A DNA stretch of 64,000 nt, from contig CAMJGL010000006.1 of assembly GCA_946405205.1 (NCBI GenBank), positions 34,010 through 98,009 on the forward strand, given 5' to 3'. Source of the stretch: F23-B02 sp946405205 (GTDB lineage: Bacteria > Bacillota > Clostridia > Oscillospirales > Oscillospiraceae). Shown here one piece after another: positions 9,021 through 18,072 of this stretch (positions are counted from its first letter, which is position 1; every line of letters starts with the position of its first letter). A program made the translations under genes and the position numbers. The notes below the pieces were generated by a model that saw only the letters and a list, made by a program, of their open reading frames with translations, was not told the DNA's origin and did not search any database.

Positions 9021-9368
9021 ATGGAGAAAACCAGCTTGAGGCCCGCACTTACTATGCCGCAAGAAGAAATGTGTTCCTTGGCTGATTTTTTTAGAATTTT
9101 GGGAGACCCCACTCGTGTGCAGCTTTTGCTCTTGCTCTCCCAAAATGGATATTGTGTGAGTGAGCTGGCCCAGAGCCTGAACATTTCTCAGTCCGCTGTG
9201 TCACATCATCTCAGAGCGTTGAAGATTAAACGACTGGTAGTCGGACGAAGGGTAGGAAAGTATGTGATCTACTCGCTTTCCGATAATCACGTTTCATCGA
9301 TCATATCTCAGGGATGGGAGCATATTCAGGAATCAGCTTTGTCACGAAAGTTTCGCAAAAAGAAGTAA
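9021..9368 (+). CDS. ArsR/SmtB-family metalloregulator (second copy)
   Basis: Winged-helix repressor of 115 residues with the family core LGDPTRVQLLLLLSQ and a recognition helix SQSAVSHHLRALK. It lacks the CxC metal site in the alpha-3 helix (sequence YCVSELAQ). The alpha-5 region (DNHVSSIISQGWEHI) has two His of an SmtB/CzrA-type zinc site, so zinc or cadmium sensing is plausible. It follows the ATPase by 24 bases with AAAGGAGG and is ended by a terminator; it is thus co-transcribed with the pump it probably represses. Confidence 0.9.
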   Translation: MEKTSLRPALTMPQEEMCSLADFFRILGDPTRVQLLLLLSQNGYCVSELAQSLNISQSAVSHHLRALKIKRLVVGRRVGKYVIYSLSDNHVSSIISQGWEHIQESALSRKFRKKK

Positions 9369-9379
9369 ATTGTGATACG

Positions 9380-9411
9380 AAAAAAGGCGGCTAATAGTTA
9401 CCGCCTTTTTT
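9380..9411 (+). terminator. Rho-independent terminator after the metal block
   Basis: Perfect 11-bp stem (9380-9390 with 9401-9411), GGCGG core, flanked by A- and T-runs. Confidence 0.9.
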
Positions 9412-9476
9412 CACTTAAACAAATAGAATTTAATGGATTAGAAGAATTGAATAGGTGATGGGAAAGAGGATGCGAA

Positions 9477-10214
9477 ATGGAAAACAAAAAAACGATTCTT
9501 CTTGTAGATGATGAAGTAAAGATAACACAAGTTTTAACTGCATATCTGGAGAAAGCCGGTTATCAAACAGTATGTGCTCATGATGGCAAAGAAGCATCAA
9601 GGCTGTTGCAAAGTCAGTCATTTTCACTGATTATTCTCGATTTGATGCTCCCTGATATATCTGGTGAATCTCTATGTCGTACGATTCGTACGCATTATCG
9701 AACTCCGGTTATTATGCTGACTGCAAAGAGTGAGGAAGCAGATATTCTGGATGGTCTACAGCTTGGTGCAGATGATTACATTACAAAACCATTCAGCCCT
9801 AAAATTGTTGTGGCTAAAGTGGAGACTATTTTACGACGTACGGAGAGTGACTTTCTTGTAAGTGCTCCGATTTCCTATGGAAACGGATTTCTCCAAATAG
9901 ACTATCAGAACATGTTGGTAAGGCGTCAGGGAGAAATCATTCATTTGACACCCACAGAGTATCAGATTCTATTTACGATGGCCAAAGCGCCTCATCGGAT
10001 TTTTACAAGAGATCAGCTCATTAGTTTTGCTCTAAATGATGATTTCGGTGGATATGATCGCAGCATTGATACATTCATTAAAAGTATTCGCAGTAAAATA
10101 GAACCTGATCGAAAGAAACCAATATTTATTATCACGGTACATGGTCTCGGATATCAGTTCTTAGGACGGAAGGATACAGGTGAAAATGAATGCGAACATT
10201 GCGAACTCAAATAA
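9477..10214 (+). CDS. OmpR/PhoB-type response regulator
   Basis: Protein of 245 residues: receiver domain (acidic pair Asp11-Asp12, phosphoacceptor Asp55 in LIILDLMLPD, Lys in ITKPFSP) and a C-terminal winged helix (LTPTEYQILFTMAK, SIDTFIKSIRSKI, GLGYQF). The gene overlaps the histidine kinase gene by 25 bases. It sits upstream of the methyltransferase and envelope genes and is the obvious candidate to activate them; the repeated hairpin leaders before the carboxypeptidase and foldase genes could hold its sites. The stimulus is unknown. Confidence 0.93.
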   Translation: MENKKTILLVDDEVKITQVLTAYLEKAGYQTVCAHDGKEASRLLQSQSFSLIILDLMLPDISGESLCRTIRTHYRTPVIMLTAKSEEADILDGLQLGADDYITKPFSPKIVVAKVETILRRTESDFLVSAPISYGNGFLQIDYQNMLVRRQGEIIHLTPTEYQILFTMAKAPHRIFTRDQLISFALNDDFGGYDRSIDTFIKSIRSKIEPDRKKPIFIITVHGLGYQFLGRKDTGENECEHCELK

Positions 10215-11587
10215 CAATTCTCTTTACAACTTTTCTGGTCGTTGCATTGATATTGTTTACGCTATTTTTTAATGGTGCGGTAGACAAGCTGTTCGAGATG
10301 TATGCCAATGAACAAAGGCAGAAACAAGTCCAACAAATCCAGGAGCAGATCAATGAGCAGTACAGCCCACTTTGGGGATATAATGTATCTGGACTGGAGG
10401 TTATCGGTAATGCAGCTTTACAAAATGGTCTGATTGTCCACGTCCAGACACTAAAGGGTGAGTTGGATTGGGATATATCTGTACACAAAACACAAGAATG
10501 CCAGCTTGTGCTTCAACACGCAGAAGAAAATATGCATAGTCGTTATCCTTCTTTTAATGGCTCTTATACAGAGCAAAACTATGACTTGCTTTATGATGGA
10601 AATACGGTAGGATATTTGACTATTGGTTATTATGGACCTTACGCATTGAATGATTCAGAATTAGAACTGATTAACTCATTGAACCGCACTCTGATTGGAT
10701 TGGGGTTGATTTTTACTGCATTTGCTGCATTGCTTGCTATTTTGATATCGCGATTTTTTCTGCGTCCTATTTCTGAGGTAGTCAATTCTACCGCCAAGAT
10801 TGCGCAAGGAGAATATGGAGAAAAAATTGAAATCAAGCTCAAAACAAAGGAAATTTCCTCTTTGATTCATTCGGTCAACGAAATGTCTGAAATGCTTCAG
10901 TTAAGGGAACAGCAAAAGCGTCGTATGACAGCGGATATCGCACATGAATTACGTACGCCGCTGAGTAATCTACAAAGCCATGCGGAAGCTGTCATGGACG
11001 GAATTTGGGAGCCTTCTCCCGAACTGTTTCAAAGCATTCATGAAGAAATTCTTCGCTTAACACGGATTGTAGAACAACTTCGTGAACTCAATGATTTAGA
11101 AAGTCATCATATGGACTTATATTTTGAGCGTGTAGATATCCAGGAATTGTTTGAAAGTGTTTCTATTGACTTTGCAGCACAATTTCACAATAAAGGGGTT
11201 CATTTGCTTCGGACATGCTCTAACGAAACAAGTACTCTTATTTGCGATCGGGATAAAGTAAAACAATGTCTGGTCAATCTATTGTCTAACGCTTTGCGTG
11301 CAACTTCTCAGGATGGAAGTGTTACACTTTCCAGTGAGACTATAAATGGCTATGTATGTCTCTCTGTGGTTGATACAGGTATTGGTATGAACAAACAGGA
11401 TTTGGAGCAGATGTTTGAGAGATTTTATCGAGCTGATCCATCAAGAAACAAACACACTGGTGGGATGGGAATCGGGTTGGCTATTACAAAAGCGATTGTT
11501 GAAGCCCATGGTGGGAAGATTTCAGCAACAAGTATACCAAATAGAGGAACAACAGTTACGATGTCTTTTCCGTTGAGAATGGTTTAG
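10190..11587 (+). CDS. Sensor histidine kinase, HAMP-containing
   Basis: Membrane kinase of 465 residues. Two transmembrane helices (about 8-30 and 165-188) flank an extracytoplasmic sensor of about 135 residues. A HAMP domain follows, then the dimerisation box DIAHELRTPLSNL (His about 252), and an ATPase domain with the N box (LVNLLSNALRA), G1 (VVDTGIGM), F (FERFYRAD) and G2 (GMGIGLAI) blocks. All catalytic boxes are intact. The sensor domain has no obvious metal cluster. It overlaps the response regulator gene and they form one operon. Confidence 0.93.
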   Translation: MRTLRTQITILFTTFLVVALILFTLFFNGAVDKLFEMYANEQRQKQVQQIQEQINEQYSPLWGYNVSGLEVIGNAALQNGLIVHVQTLKGELDWDISVHKTQECQLVLQHAEENMHSRYPSFNGSYTEQNYDLLYDGNTVGYLTIGYYGPYALNDSELELINSLNRTLIGLGLIFTAFAALLAILISRFFLRPISEVVNSTAKIAQGEYGEKIEIKLKTKEISSLIHSVNEMSEMLQLREQQKRRMTADIAHELRTPLSNLQSHAEAVMDGIWEPSPELFQSIHEEILRLTRIVEQLRELNDLESHHMDLYFERVDIQELFESVSIDFAAQFHNKGVHLLRTCSNETSTLICDRDKVKQCLVNLLSNALRATSQDGSVTLSSETINGYVCLSVVDTGIGMNKQDLEQMFERFYRADPSRNKHTGGMGIGLAITKAIVEAHGGKISATSIPNRGTTVTMSFPLRMV

Positions 11588-11750
11588 TTAGATAAGGAAG
11601 CGTTTTCCTGCACAGTTCTTCAGATGTGGTATCTAAGATTGCTATTAAATCCAATGGATTGCCACAATTGGCTTGGACGATGTGTCTAATGGATTAACAG
11701 ACATATGAAGAAAATATGAGAAATGAAGCGAAACATGGAGGCTTTATTCT

Positions 11751-12365
11751 ATGAATAGGTTTACAAAATATGTAAGTTCACAATTCAAAAATCCAAGAGG
11801 ATTCGGAGGAGTAATAATCAGTATTATTCAGAATGTGCTCAATAGAGCTATGTATAATGATGCTGCTACAATAGTTAGTTTAAAACATGATGACAGAGTT
11901 TTAGATATTGGTTACGGAAACGGATATTTATTACAAATACTGTATAAGAAACAGGTAGTTGATCTGTATGGCATAGACATTTCTGATGATGCAAAGAAAA
12001 TGGCTACAAAGAAAAATAAAAAAGCATTTAGGGATAACCACTTGCATTTATCTGTTGGAGATTGCTGTAGTCTACCATATGAAGAAAGCACTTTTGATGC
12101 CGTGACATCAATTAATACTATATATTTTTGGAATGATACAGTCAAAGGTTTATCTGAGATTCGTCGAACGCTTAAGAATGGAAAGTCCTTTTATAATATA
12201 GTTTATACAAAAGAGTATTTAGATACGATTAAATATACGCAAATTGGGTACAAAAAATTTGAACTAAATGAACTGAAGGAGTATGGTAAGCAGGCTGGTT
12301 TTGAGAATGTAGAAACAAAAAAAATTATGAATGGAAAGGGCTTTGTGGTGATATACACAAAGTAA
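11751..12365 (+). CDS. Class I SAM-dependent methyltransferase
   Basis: Protein of 204 residues of the methyltransferase type 11/25 group. Motif I is VLDIGYGNGYLL, the acidic residue of motif II is in YGIDISD, and motif IV is FDAVTSINTIYFW. The substrate cannot be told from sequence; many relatives act on small molecules. It is notably AT-rich compared with neighbouring cargo, so it may have a separate origin. It has its own ribosome site (ATGGAGG) after a 163-base gap from the kinase gene. Confidence 0.82.
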   Translation: MNRFTKYVSSQFKNPRGFGGVIISIIQNVLNRAMYNDAATIVSLKHDDRVLDIGYGNGYLLQILYKKQVVDLYGIDISDDAKKMATKKNKKAFRDNHLHLSVGDCCSLPYEESTFDAVTSINTIYFWNDTVKGLSEIRRTLKNGKSFYNIVYTKEYLDTIKYTQIGYKKFELNELKEYGKQAGFENVETKKIMNGKGFVVIYTK

Positions 12366-12543
12366 TGGAGAAGAAGATAGACCTGGTTCGTAAATATGAT
12401 AAGAAAACAAATGATATTTGCGACGGGCAGATGCCATACTCATAATTTCCTCATATTTTATATGTACAATGTAAATATTCCAGATTGATTCAGCCATAAG
12501 TTGAGTGCCTTCTTGTTCCTCTTTCAGAAGCTGCCTTTCTGGA
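12366..12543. other. Non-coding gap after the methyltransferase gene
   Basis: No convincing gene is seen. It is AT-rich, with only weak hairpins, and leads into the repeated hairpin leader of the carboxypeptidase gene. Short frames here lack ribosome sites. Confidence 0.5.
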
Positions 12544-12601
12544 TTTACATATATGGCAGGGATTGTATCATCGACAGGTACAATCCCTGCTTTTGCTCAT
12601 A
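12544..12601 (+). repeat. Leader hairpin repeat, copy 1
   Basis: A 58-base sequence found again at 14159-14216 with three differences. It contains a perfect 12-bp stem (12556-12567 with 12579-12590, GCAGGGATTGTA type) followed by TTTT. It lies 68 bases before the carboxypeptidase start, and the similarity continues more weakly through a TATAAT-like -10 region, so it is probably a shared regulatory leader, operator or attenuator. Confidence 0.75.
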
Positions 12602-12669
12602 TAATCCACATATCTGCTTTGTATAATACTGAATGTTATATTGTCACACCGAAAAAGAGGAGGTTCGAT

Positions 12670-14052
12670 ATGAGCAAGATAAACAGATTAATGCATTTTT
12701 ATAATAAGAACATATCATATCAACGCAAGAACGGCATTTGGAGAAGCAGACATGTCGCTATTTTAATAGCATGCCTCATTATGCTTACTCCTCTAAAAGT
12801 GATTGCTGCAGAAGAAAACTTAAATGTTAACGAGTTTCCACAACTCCAGTCAGAAACGGCAGTTTTGATGGATGCAGAAACCGGACAAATCCTTTACCAA
12901 AAAGAGATGAATAAGAAAATGTATCCGGCCAGTATTACAAAAATCGTAACCGGAATGCTGGCACTTAAAAATGCGCAGCTTACAGAAACCATTACCATGT
13001 CTTATGATGCGGTTTTTTCCATTGATCGGGATTCTTCTCACATTGCGTTGGATGTAAATGAACAGATTACATTGGAGCAGGCGCTATATGCACTTACCAT
13101 TGAATCGGCAAATGATGCAGCAAACGGCATTGCGGAATTAGTAGGTGGGTCAATGGAAGAATTTGTGGATATGATGAACCAGACTGCAAAAGATGCAGGG
13201 GCCATTAATACCAATTTTTCTAACGCTCACGGTCTTTTTGACGAAAATCACTATACAACATCCTATGATATGGCTAAAATAACCGCAGAGGCTATCACGG
13301 TTCCGGGCTTTACAGATTTTTTCAGTGAAACATATTATGAAATACCTCCGACAAATAAACAGCCAGATACCAGGTACATAAGAAGCAATAACAGACTTCT
13401 TAACGGAGATATTCCATATGAAGGAATTGTTATGAGTAAAACTGGATGGACTCCAGAATCTCAGCATACGCTGGTTGCTGTTGCAGAACAGAATAGTACG
13501 ACATTGATCGCAGTCGTTATGAAATCACCTATGGCAGATCAGAAATGGGATGATATAGTGACGTTATTTGATTATGGTTTTACGCAGTTTTATCGGGCAG
13601 ATTTTTCAGCTGCTCAACTGACGCAACAGTTAGAAACAAAAGAGCAAAAGAAGATTTCCGGACTTTCTGATTTTTCGCTTCTTTTACCTGAGGGAACGAG
13701 TTCTAATGACGTTAAAGCACATTTGGATAGTGTTGCTGATGACATGGGGAAACTCCCGGTTGAAGTCTCTTTGTGCATTCAGACGGCTAATGCCAAAAAT
13801 CCAGAAGATGATTTATTTGAAACAACAGTTGAGGTGACTTCATTATCAGAGAAAAATAACCCCATTAAAGATGATAATTCTTTGACTGGTAAAAATGATA
13901 GTGTACCTCAAAGTTCAAATATGAGAGGTATTGTAGCTGGCATTGCTGCTGTATCTTTAATTCTACTTTTGTTTTATGTTTTGGCAACATACCGACGGCA
14001 ACAACTCCGAAGACGTAGAAAAAAACGACACACAAAAAGGCATGATCGCTAA
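12670..14052 (+). CDS. D-alanyl-D-alanine carboxypeptidase (S11, DacF/PBP5-like)
   Basis: Penicillin-binding protein of 460 residues that trims the terminal D-Ala of peptidoglycan stem peptides. Signal/anchor at about 25-45; catalytic SITK (about residue 89), SAND, and KTGW motifs are all present. A C-terminal beta domain is followed by a transmembrane helix and a very basic tail (RRQQLRRRRKKRH), so it is anchored at the C-terminus. The start at 12670 follows AGAGGAGG; the longer frame runs through the leader hairpin. As ICE cargo beside a foldase and SPFH proteins, it points to an envelope-maintenance function; it could also lower glycopeptide or beta-lactam stress, which is inference. Confidence 0.9.
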   Translation: MSKINRLMHFYNKNISYQRKNGIWRSRHVAILIACLIMLTPLKVIAAEENLNVNEFPQLQSETAVLMDAETGQILYQKEMNKKMYPASITKIVTGMLALKNAQLTETITMSYDAVFSIDRDSSHIALDVNEQITLEQALYALTIESANDAANGIAELVGGSMEEFVDMMNQTAKDAGAINTNFSNAHGLFDENHYTTSYDMAKITAEAITVPGFTDFFSETYYEIPPTNKQPDTRYIRSNNRLLNGDIPYEGIVMSKTGWTPESQHTLVAVAEQNSTTLIAVVMKSPMADQKWDDIVTLFDYGFTQFYRADFSAAQLTQQLETKEQKKISGLSDFSLLLPEGTSSNDVKAHLDSVADDMGKLPVEVSLCIQTANAKNPEDDLFETTVEVTSLSEKNNPIKDDNSLTGKNDSVPQSSNMRGIVAGIAAVSLILLLFYVLATYRRQQLRRRRKKRHTKRHDR

Positions 14053-14123
14053 AAAATTGGGTTTACAACCATTGCGGTTCTCATAATTTCAACATACCAT
14101 AAAAAAATATAATGTCCCAAGAA

Positions 14124-14156
14124 GATTCAGCTTACTTATTATAAGCTGAATCTTTG
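14124..14156 (+). terminator. Terminator after the carboxypeptidase gene
   Basis: Perfect 11-bp stem (14124-14134 with 14142-14152) followed by TTTGTATT; only moderately strong. Confidence 0.6.
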
Positions 14157-14158
14157 TA

Positions 14159-14216
14159 TTTACATATATCGCAGGGATTGTATCGTCGACAGGTACAATC
14201 CCTGCTTTTACTCATA
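14159..14216 (+). repeat. Leader hairpin repeat, copy 2
   Basis: Second copy of the 58-base leader repeat. The 12-bp stem (14171-14182 with 14194-14205) is fully conserved; two of the three base changes lie outside the stem and one in the loop. It lies 61 bases before the foldase start, with a TATAAT-like box between. Confidence 0.75.
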
Positions 14217-14277
14217 CTATCCCCACATTTACTTTTTATAATTGTGAATGTAATAACAGGAAACAAGGAGGCTGGGT

Positions 14278-16494
14278 ATGAGCGAAGAAAATAAATTTGA
14301 TTTCGATTCTTCCGAAGAAAGAGAACCACAATCCCATCAATCAGAAACCCCACCTGATGACAGCAACTCTATATTTGCAGATATCATGGGGGCACTTGGA
14401 GTAAGGGATTCACCGCACCGCCAGAGAAAAGGCGGAAATGAAAAGAAAAAAGCGCCCCCGAATGAGGATTCAAACACATTGTCTCAACTTGAAATGGATG
14501 TGCGGAATTCTGAGTGGGCTGCGAGTGAGGAAATAACCTTCTCCCCAGAAGAACCTACAAAACGAGCTGAAATCATTGCGATCGAAGGCTCACGTCGAAA
14601 AATCAAACCATTATTGTTTTTGCTTCCTGTGTTGCTATTGTTTGCTGTGGGTTCCTTCGTCTTCTTTCAAGATCGTGAACCCTCTCCTCCGGCCCCCGAT
14701 GTTGTTGCTACATATAGCGGCATTAATATTACGACGGAGGAATTAAAAGCATTCATAAAACAGGAAGGTATCCGGGAGATGACTCACATAATTTGCCCGG
14801 CTCATGGTTATGATCACTCCCAATGTGATCCTGCTGAGGAATGTGAATCTCATCCAATCGATACGCTTGAAGGCTACCAACAGATGACTGCACGCTTGGC
14901 AATGGAAAAAATGGTAATGGCTTGGGCGGAGGAAAATGGTATGCTGCAGCGTGAAGATATCCGACATGATATGTCTGATTTGTTGAATGATGCTACTGTC
15001 TCACAGTATGCCACTCAGCTTCATCAGGAAAATTTATCACCAGACAGTATTTCCAGTTGGGAAGTCCAGAAATATTACGATGAAAACAGCGCGGCTTATT
15101 CTGGAAAAACGCTTGCCGAAGTAGAGGATGAAATCCGCCAGATTCTGGCGTCTCAGAAAGACGAAGATTTTTTTCCACAGTACATTGAAAAGCTGAAAAA
15201 GACCGCTGGACTGCAGGTAAACTTTGATGTCCTCAAAGTAACAGAGCCAACAGAGCAAGAGGTGTCTGCTTATTATCAGCAGAATAAAGAGTCCTATGCA
15301 GTACCAGAGACTGCTACCTATCTTGAAATTCGCCTTACTGGTGACGATGCTGCTAAGCGTGCTACAGATGCAATTCGCAAGATTCGTTCCGGAGAAAGCT
15401 TTGATTCCGTGGCAGCGTCTTTTTCTGAAGAGGGCAAGGCTTCCGAACAAACGGTGAAGAAGGAAAATGTAACAGCCAATGGGTTACAAAAATTATTCAC
15501 TATGAAAATTGGTGATGTCACGGACCCCATTGATAACGGCGACGGGTCACAGAGTATTTTAAAGTTAAAATCAAAGACAGAAGCGGGATTTCAGCCTGTT
15601 TCTGAAGTTTCAAAAGAAATCCGTGACACACTGCTTGCCGAAAAAACAGCAAAGGAGTATGAGCAACGCAAAACAGAGACCCTATTTTCCATCCATAGCC
15701 GCCGCTATACTCTGGGAGAGTTCTATACTGAATTTTTAGAACTGTCGGAAACGTACCAAAAAGAATATGTGTCTTTCGAGAAGAAGAAACAGTTGGTTGA
15801 ACAGATCATTGCCCAGGAATTATTACTGGAGGAAAGCGGAGATGCTGCCAGCAACGGAGAATCCGCCCATGACATGGAAGAACTGAAAATCCAGTATTTG
15901 TCTCAAATGATTCATCAGGAGGAAGTAGATGACAAACTGGCTGAAACAACGGATGAAGAGGCTCGCCAGTATTATGAGGACAATTTGGATATTATGGTTT
16001 TACCGTCCACCATTAAGCTAAATCTTATTTGGATATCTCAGGGAGAAAACGATGAAAAGAAGAATCAGGCAAAATCTAAAGCTGAAGAAGCACTTACTGC
16101 GCTGAAAGATGGAACGGAGTTTTCTACTGTTGCTAAACAATACTCTGAGGATTCCTCTGCAGAAAATGGCGGTGAAATCAAAAGCAGTTTTCATGAAGGA
16201 GAGCTTGATCCAGGCCTGTCTAAAGCGATTTCTGGATTATCAGCTGGAGAATTCAGTGAAATCGTAGATTTTGCAGGAGGATACTATATTTTACAGGTGC
16301 GAGAGCGAACGGAAGCTCGACAATTAACTTTTGAAGAAGTCTCGGAAAATATCAAAGCACATTTGCAGGAACAGCAACATGAACAGTTGGAAGCTGATAT
16401 GGAACAGACTCTTCTGGATCGTTTTGGTTTCACAGTTTACAACAAAACCCTACGGCAGCTGATGAAAGAAATAGCTTCCGAATCAACAAATTAA
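14278..16494 (+). CDS. Membrane-anchored double-parvulin peptidyl-prolyl isomerase (PrsA/SurA-like)
   Basis: Protein of 738 residues. A charged, low-complexity cytoplasmic segment of about 110 residues precedes one transmembrane helix (about 113-131); the remainder is outside the membrane. Two parvulin-type PPIase units are visible, a degenerate one at about 340-430 and a better one at about 575-680 (STIKLNLIWIS, FSTVAKQYSEDSSAENGG, GLSAGEFSEIV). Between membrane and PPIase is a Cys/His cluster (HIICPAHGYDHSQC, then ECESH) that could bind metal. It should assist folding of exported proteins. A stop-to-start gap of 12 bases to the CDF-HflK gene indicates an operon. Confidence 0.85.
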   Translation: MSEENKFDFDSSEEREPQSHQSETPPDDSNSIFADIMGALGVRDSPHRQRKGGNEKKKAPPNEDSNTLSQLEMDVRNSEWAASEEITFSPEEPTKRAEIIAIEGSRRKIKPLLFLLPVLLLFAVGSFVFFQDREPSPPAPDVVATYSGINITTEELKAFIKQEGIREMTHIICPAHGYDHSQCDPAEECESHPIDTLEGYQQMTARLAMEKMVMAWAEENGMLQREDIRHDMSDLLNDATVSQYATQLHQENLSPDSISSWEVQKYYDENSAAYSGKTLAEVEDEIRQILASQKDEDFFPQYIEKLKKTAGLQVNFDVLKVTEPTEQEVSAYYQQNKESYAVPETATYLEIRLTGDDAAKRATDAIRKIRSGESFDSVAASFSEEGKASEQTVKKENVTANGLQKLFTMKIGDVTDPIDNGDGSQSILKLKSKTEAGFQPVSEVSKEIRDTLLAEKTAKEYEQRKTETLFSIHSRRYTLGEFYTEFLELSETYQKEYVSFEKKKQLVEQIIAQELLLEESGDAASNGESAHDMEELKIQYLSQMIHQEEVDDKLAETTDEEARQYYEDNLDIMVLPSTIKLNLIWISQGENDEKKNQAKSKAEEALTALKDGTEFSTVAKQYSEDSSAENGGEIKSSFHEGELDPGLSKAISGLSAGEFSEIVDFAGGYYILQVRERTEARQLTFEEVSENIKAHLQEQQHEQLEADMEQTLLDRFGFTVYNKTLRQLMKEIASESTN

Positions 16495-16506
16495 AGGAGG
16501 CCCAAT

Positions 16507-18042
16507 ATGGGACGAAAAGAACGAACTATATTTATAACGATTCTTGCTAATGTCGTCCTGATAGTTTTGCGATTCTTCCTTGCGGGACTGTCAGGCAGCA
16601 TTGGTCTGAAAGCAAATGCTTGGCATTCGTTTACGGATGTATTTGTGTCTGGTGTGGTGTTCATTGGTTTGATGATTACTCGCCACGCTGGGGAACGATT
16701 AAAAATTGCTACAAAAAAAGCGGAGCATATTCTGGCAATTTTTGTGTCTGTGTTTATTTTTTACATGGGTCTTGAAATTTTGTCCGATGCGCTCAGCGGT
16801 GAGAGTGTTGAACTGCGATATGTACCATTTGTAGCAGCGGGTGCATTTTTGGGAGTAGGAATCAATTACTTTATGGCCCGTTACAAGATTTATGTTGGTC
16901 AGCAGACCAATTCCCAAAGCCTGATTGCAGACGGCTATCACTCTAAAATGGATATGTACTGCTCCATTGCGGTATTGGTTGGTTTGTTAGGATCTCTGTT
17001 TGGAATGCCCAGTCTGGACAAAATGGCGGCTATTGTAGCAATGGTGCTGTTGATGATCTCTGGATATGAGATTTTTACATCAAATCTCAGAATGTTGCTT
17101 CATCCGGAGGAAGATATTGGTACAGAGGAACATATGCATCACCATCATCACCACCCCGGAGGAAAGAAGTTTGTACTTGGAAGCGCAGCAATTTTATTGG
17201 CAGTGTATTTTCTTTCCGGTGTATATATCGTGCAGTGGGATGAAAGCGGAATTGTTAGACGTTTCGGCAATGTTGTCAACAATTCTGTGCAGCCGGGTAT
17301 TCACTATCGTTTACCAGCTCCGTTTGAAGATGTGACGCTTGTGAAATCCGAAGCGATTGAAAAGGTAGATACGGGGACTCAAGAACTGCTGACGGGTGAC
17401 ACAAATTTGGTCAATGTCAATTTATCTGTCCATTACAAGATTAAAAACAGCGCAGACTATATTCTTAATGTCAGTGATTCTGACACATTAATCCGATCCA
17501 GTGCGATTACAAGTATCCGCCAAATTGTTGGTGAAAGTGAAATAGATTATATTTTAACTGAGGGAAAGACGGATATTGAAAAAAATGCCAAGAATGTACT
17601 GCAAGAGACGATGGACAAAAACGGAACTGGTATTGAAATCGTAAATGTTCAGTTGGTAGAAGCGGCTCCTCCCACTGCTGTGTTAGGCAGTTTCCAGGAC
17701 CTTGCAACAGCCAGACAGGATCGCAGTATTTATATTAACGAGGCTTTGTCCTATCAGAATACAATTATTCCTCAGGCTAAAGCTGATGCTTATCAGCAAA
17801 TTGCGGAAGCCGAGGCTTATAGGGAAGATAAAATATCTACGGCCGAGGGAGATGCAGCTCTTTTTGTACAGCGCCAGGAGGCCTATTCCAAGTCAAAGCG
17901 CGTGACGGAATTCAGGCTATATATGGAGGCTATGGATCAGATTTTGCCGAATGTACAAAAAATCCTGCTCGGGGCAAATGTTAATATTGACAATGCTGAA
18001 TTATGGATTACAGGTAAAGGAACTTCTGGTTCAGAAAAATAA
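16507..18042 (+). CDS. CDF transporter-HflK (SPFH) fusion protein
   Basis: Unusual 511-residue fusion. Residues 1-200 are the membrane domain of a cation diffusion facilitator, with both HxxxD metal-binding pairs (His40/Asp44 and His145/Asp149). The normal cytoplasmic C-terminal CDF domain is absent. A natural linker with His209 and six consecutive His (211-216) follows, then a further transmembrane helix (about 222-240) and an HflK-type SPFH/band-7 domain (GIVRRFGNVVNNSVQPGIHYRLP; coiled-coil near 420-460). GGAGG precedes the start. HflC and a second HflK follow immediately. Metal-gated control of the SPFH assembly, or metal export coupled to it, is possible; neither can be shown from sequence. 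Confidence 0.9.
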   Translation: MGRKERTIFITILANVVLIVLRFFLAGLSGSIGLKANAWHSFTDVFVSGVVFIGLMITRHAGERLKIATKKAEHILAIFVSVFIFYMGLEILSDALSGESVELRYVPFVAAGAFLGVGINYFMARYKIYVGQQTNSQSLIADGYHSKMDMYCSIAVLVGLLGSLFGMPSLDKMAAIVAMVLLMISGYEIFTSNLRMLLHPEEDIGTEEHMHHHHHHPGGKKFVLGSAAILLAVYFLSGVYIVQWDESGIVRRFGNVVNNSVQPGIHYRLPAPFEDVTLVKSEAIEKVDTGTQELLTGDTNLVNVNLSVHYKIKNSADYILNVSDSDTLIRSSAITSIRQIVGESEIDYILTEGKTDIEKNAKNVLQETMDKNGTGIEIVNVQLVEAAPPTAVLGSFQDLATARQDRSIYINEALSYQNTIIPQAKADAYQQIAEAEAYREDKISTAEGDAALFVQRQEAYSKSKRVTEFRLYMEAMDQILPNVQKILLGANVNIDNAELWITGKGTSGSEK

Positions 18043-18072
18043 TCAGTGAATAAGAATTGGAGGATAAATCCC

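Noticed and set aside
17131..17154. Hexahistidine run as vector or tag contamination
   Set aside because: It lies in frame inside a larger gene, between two natural domains, with native codons and flanks; His-rich loops are normal in CDF proteins.
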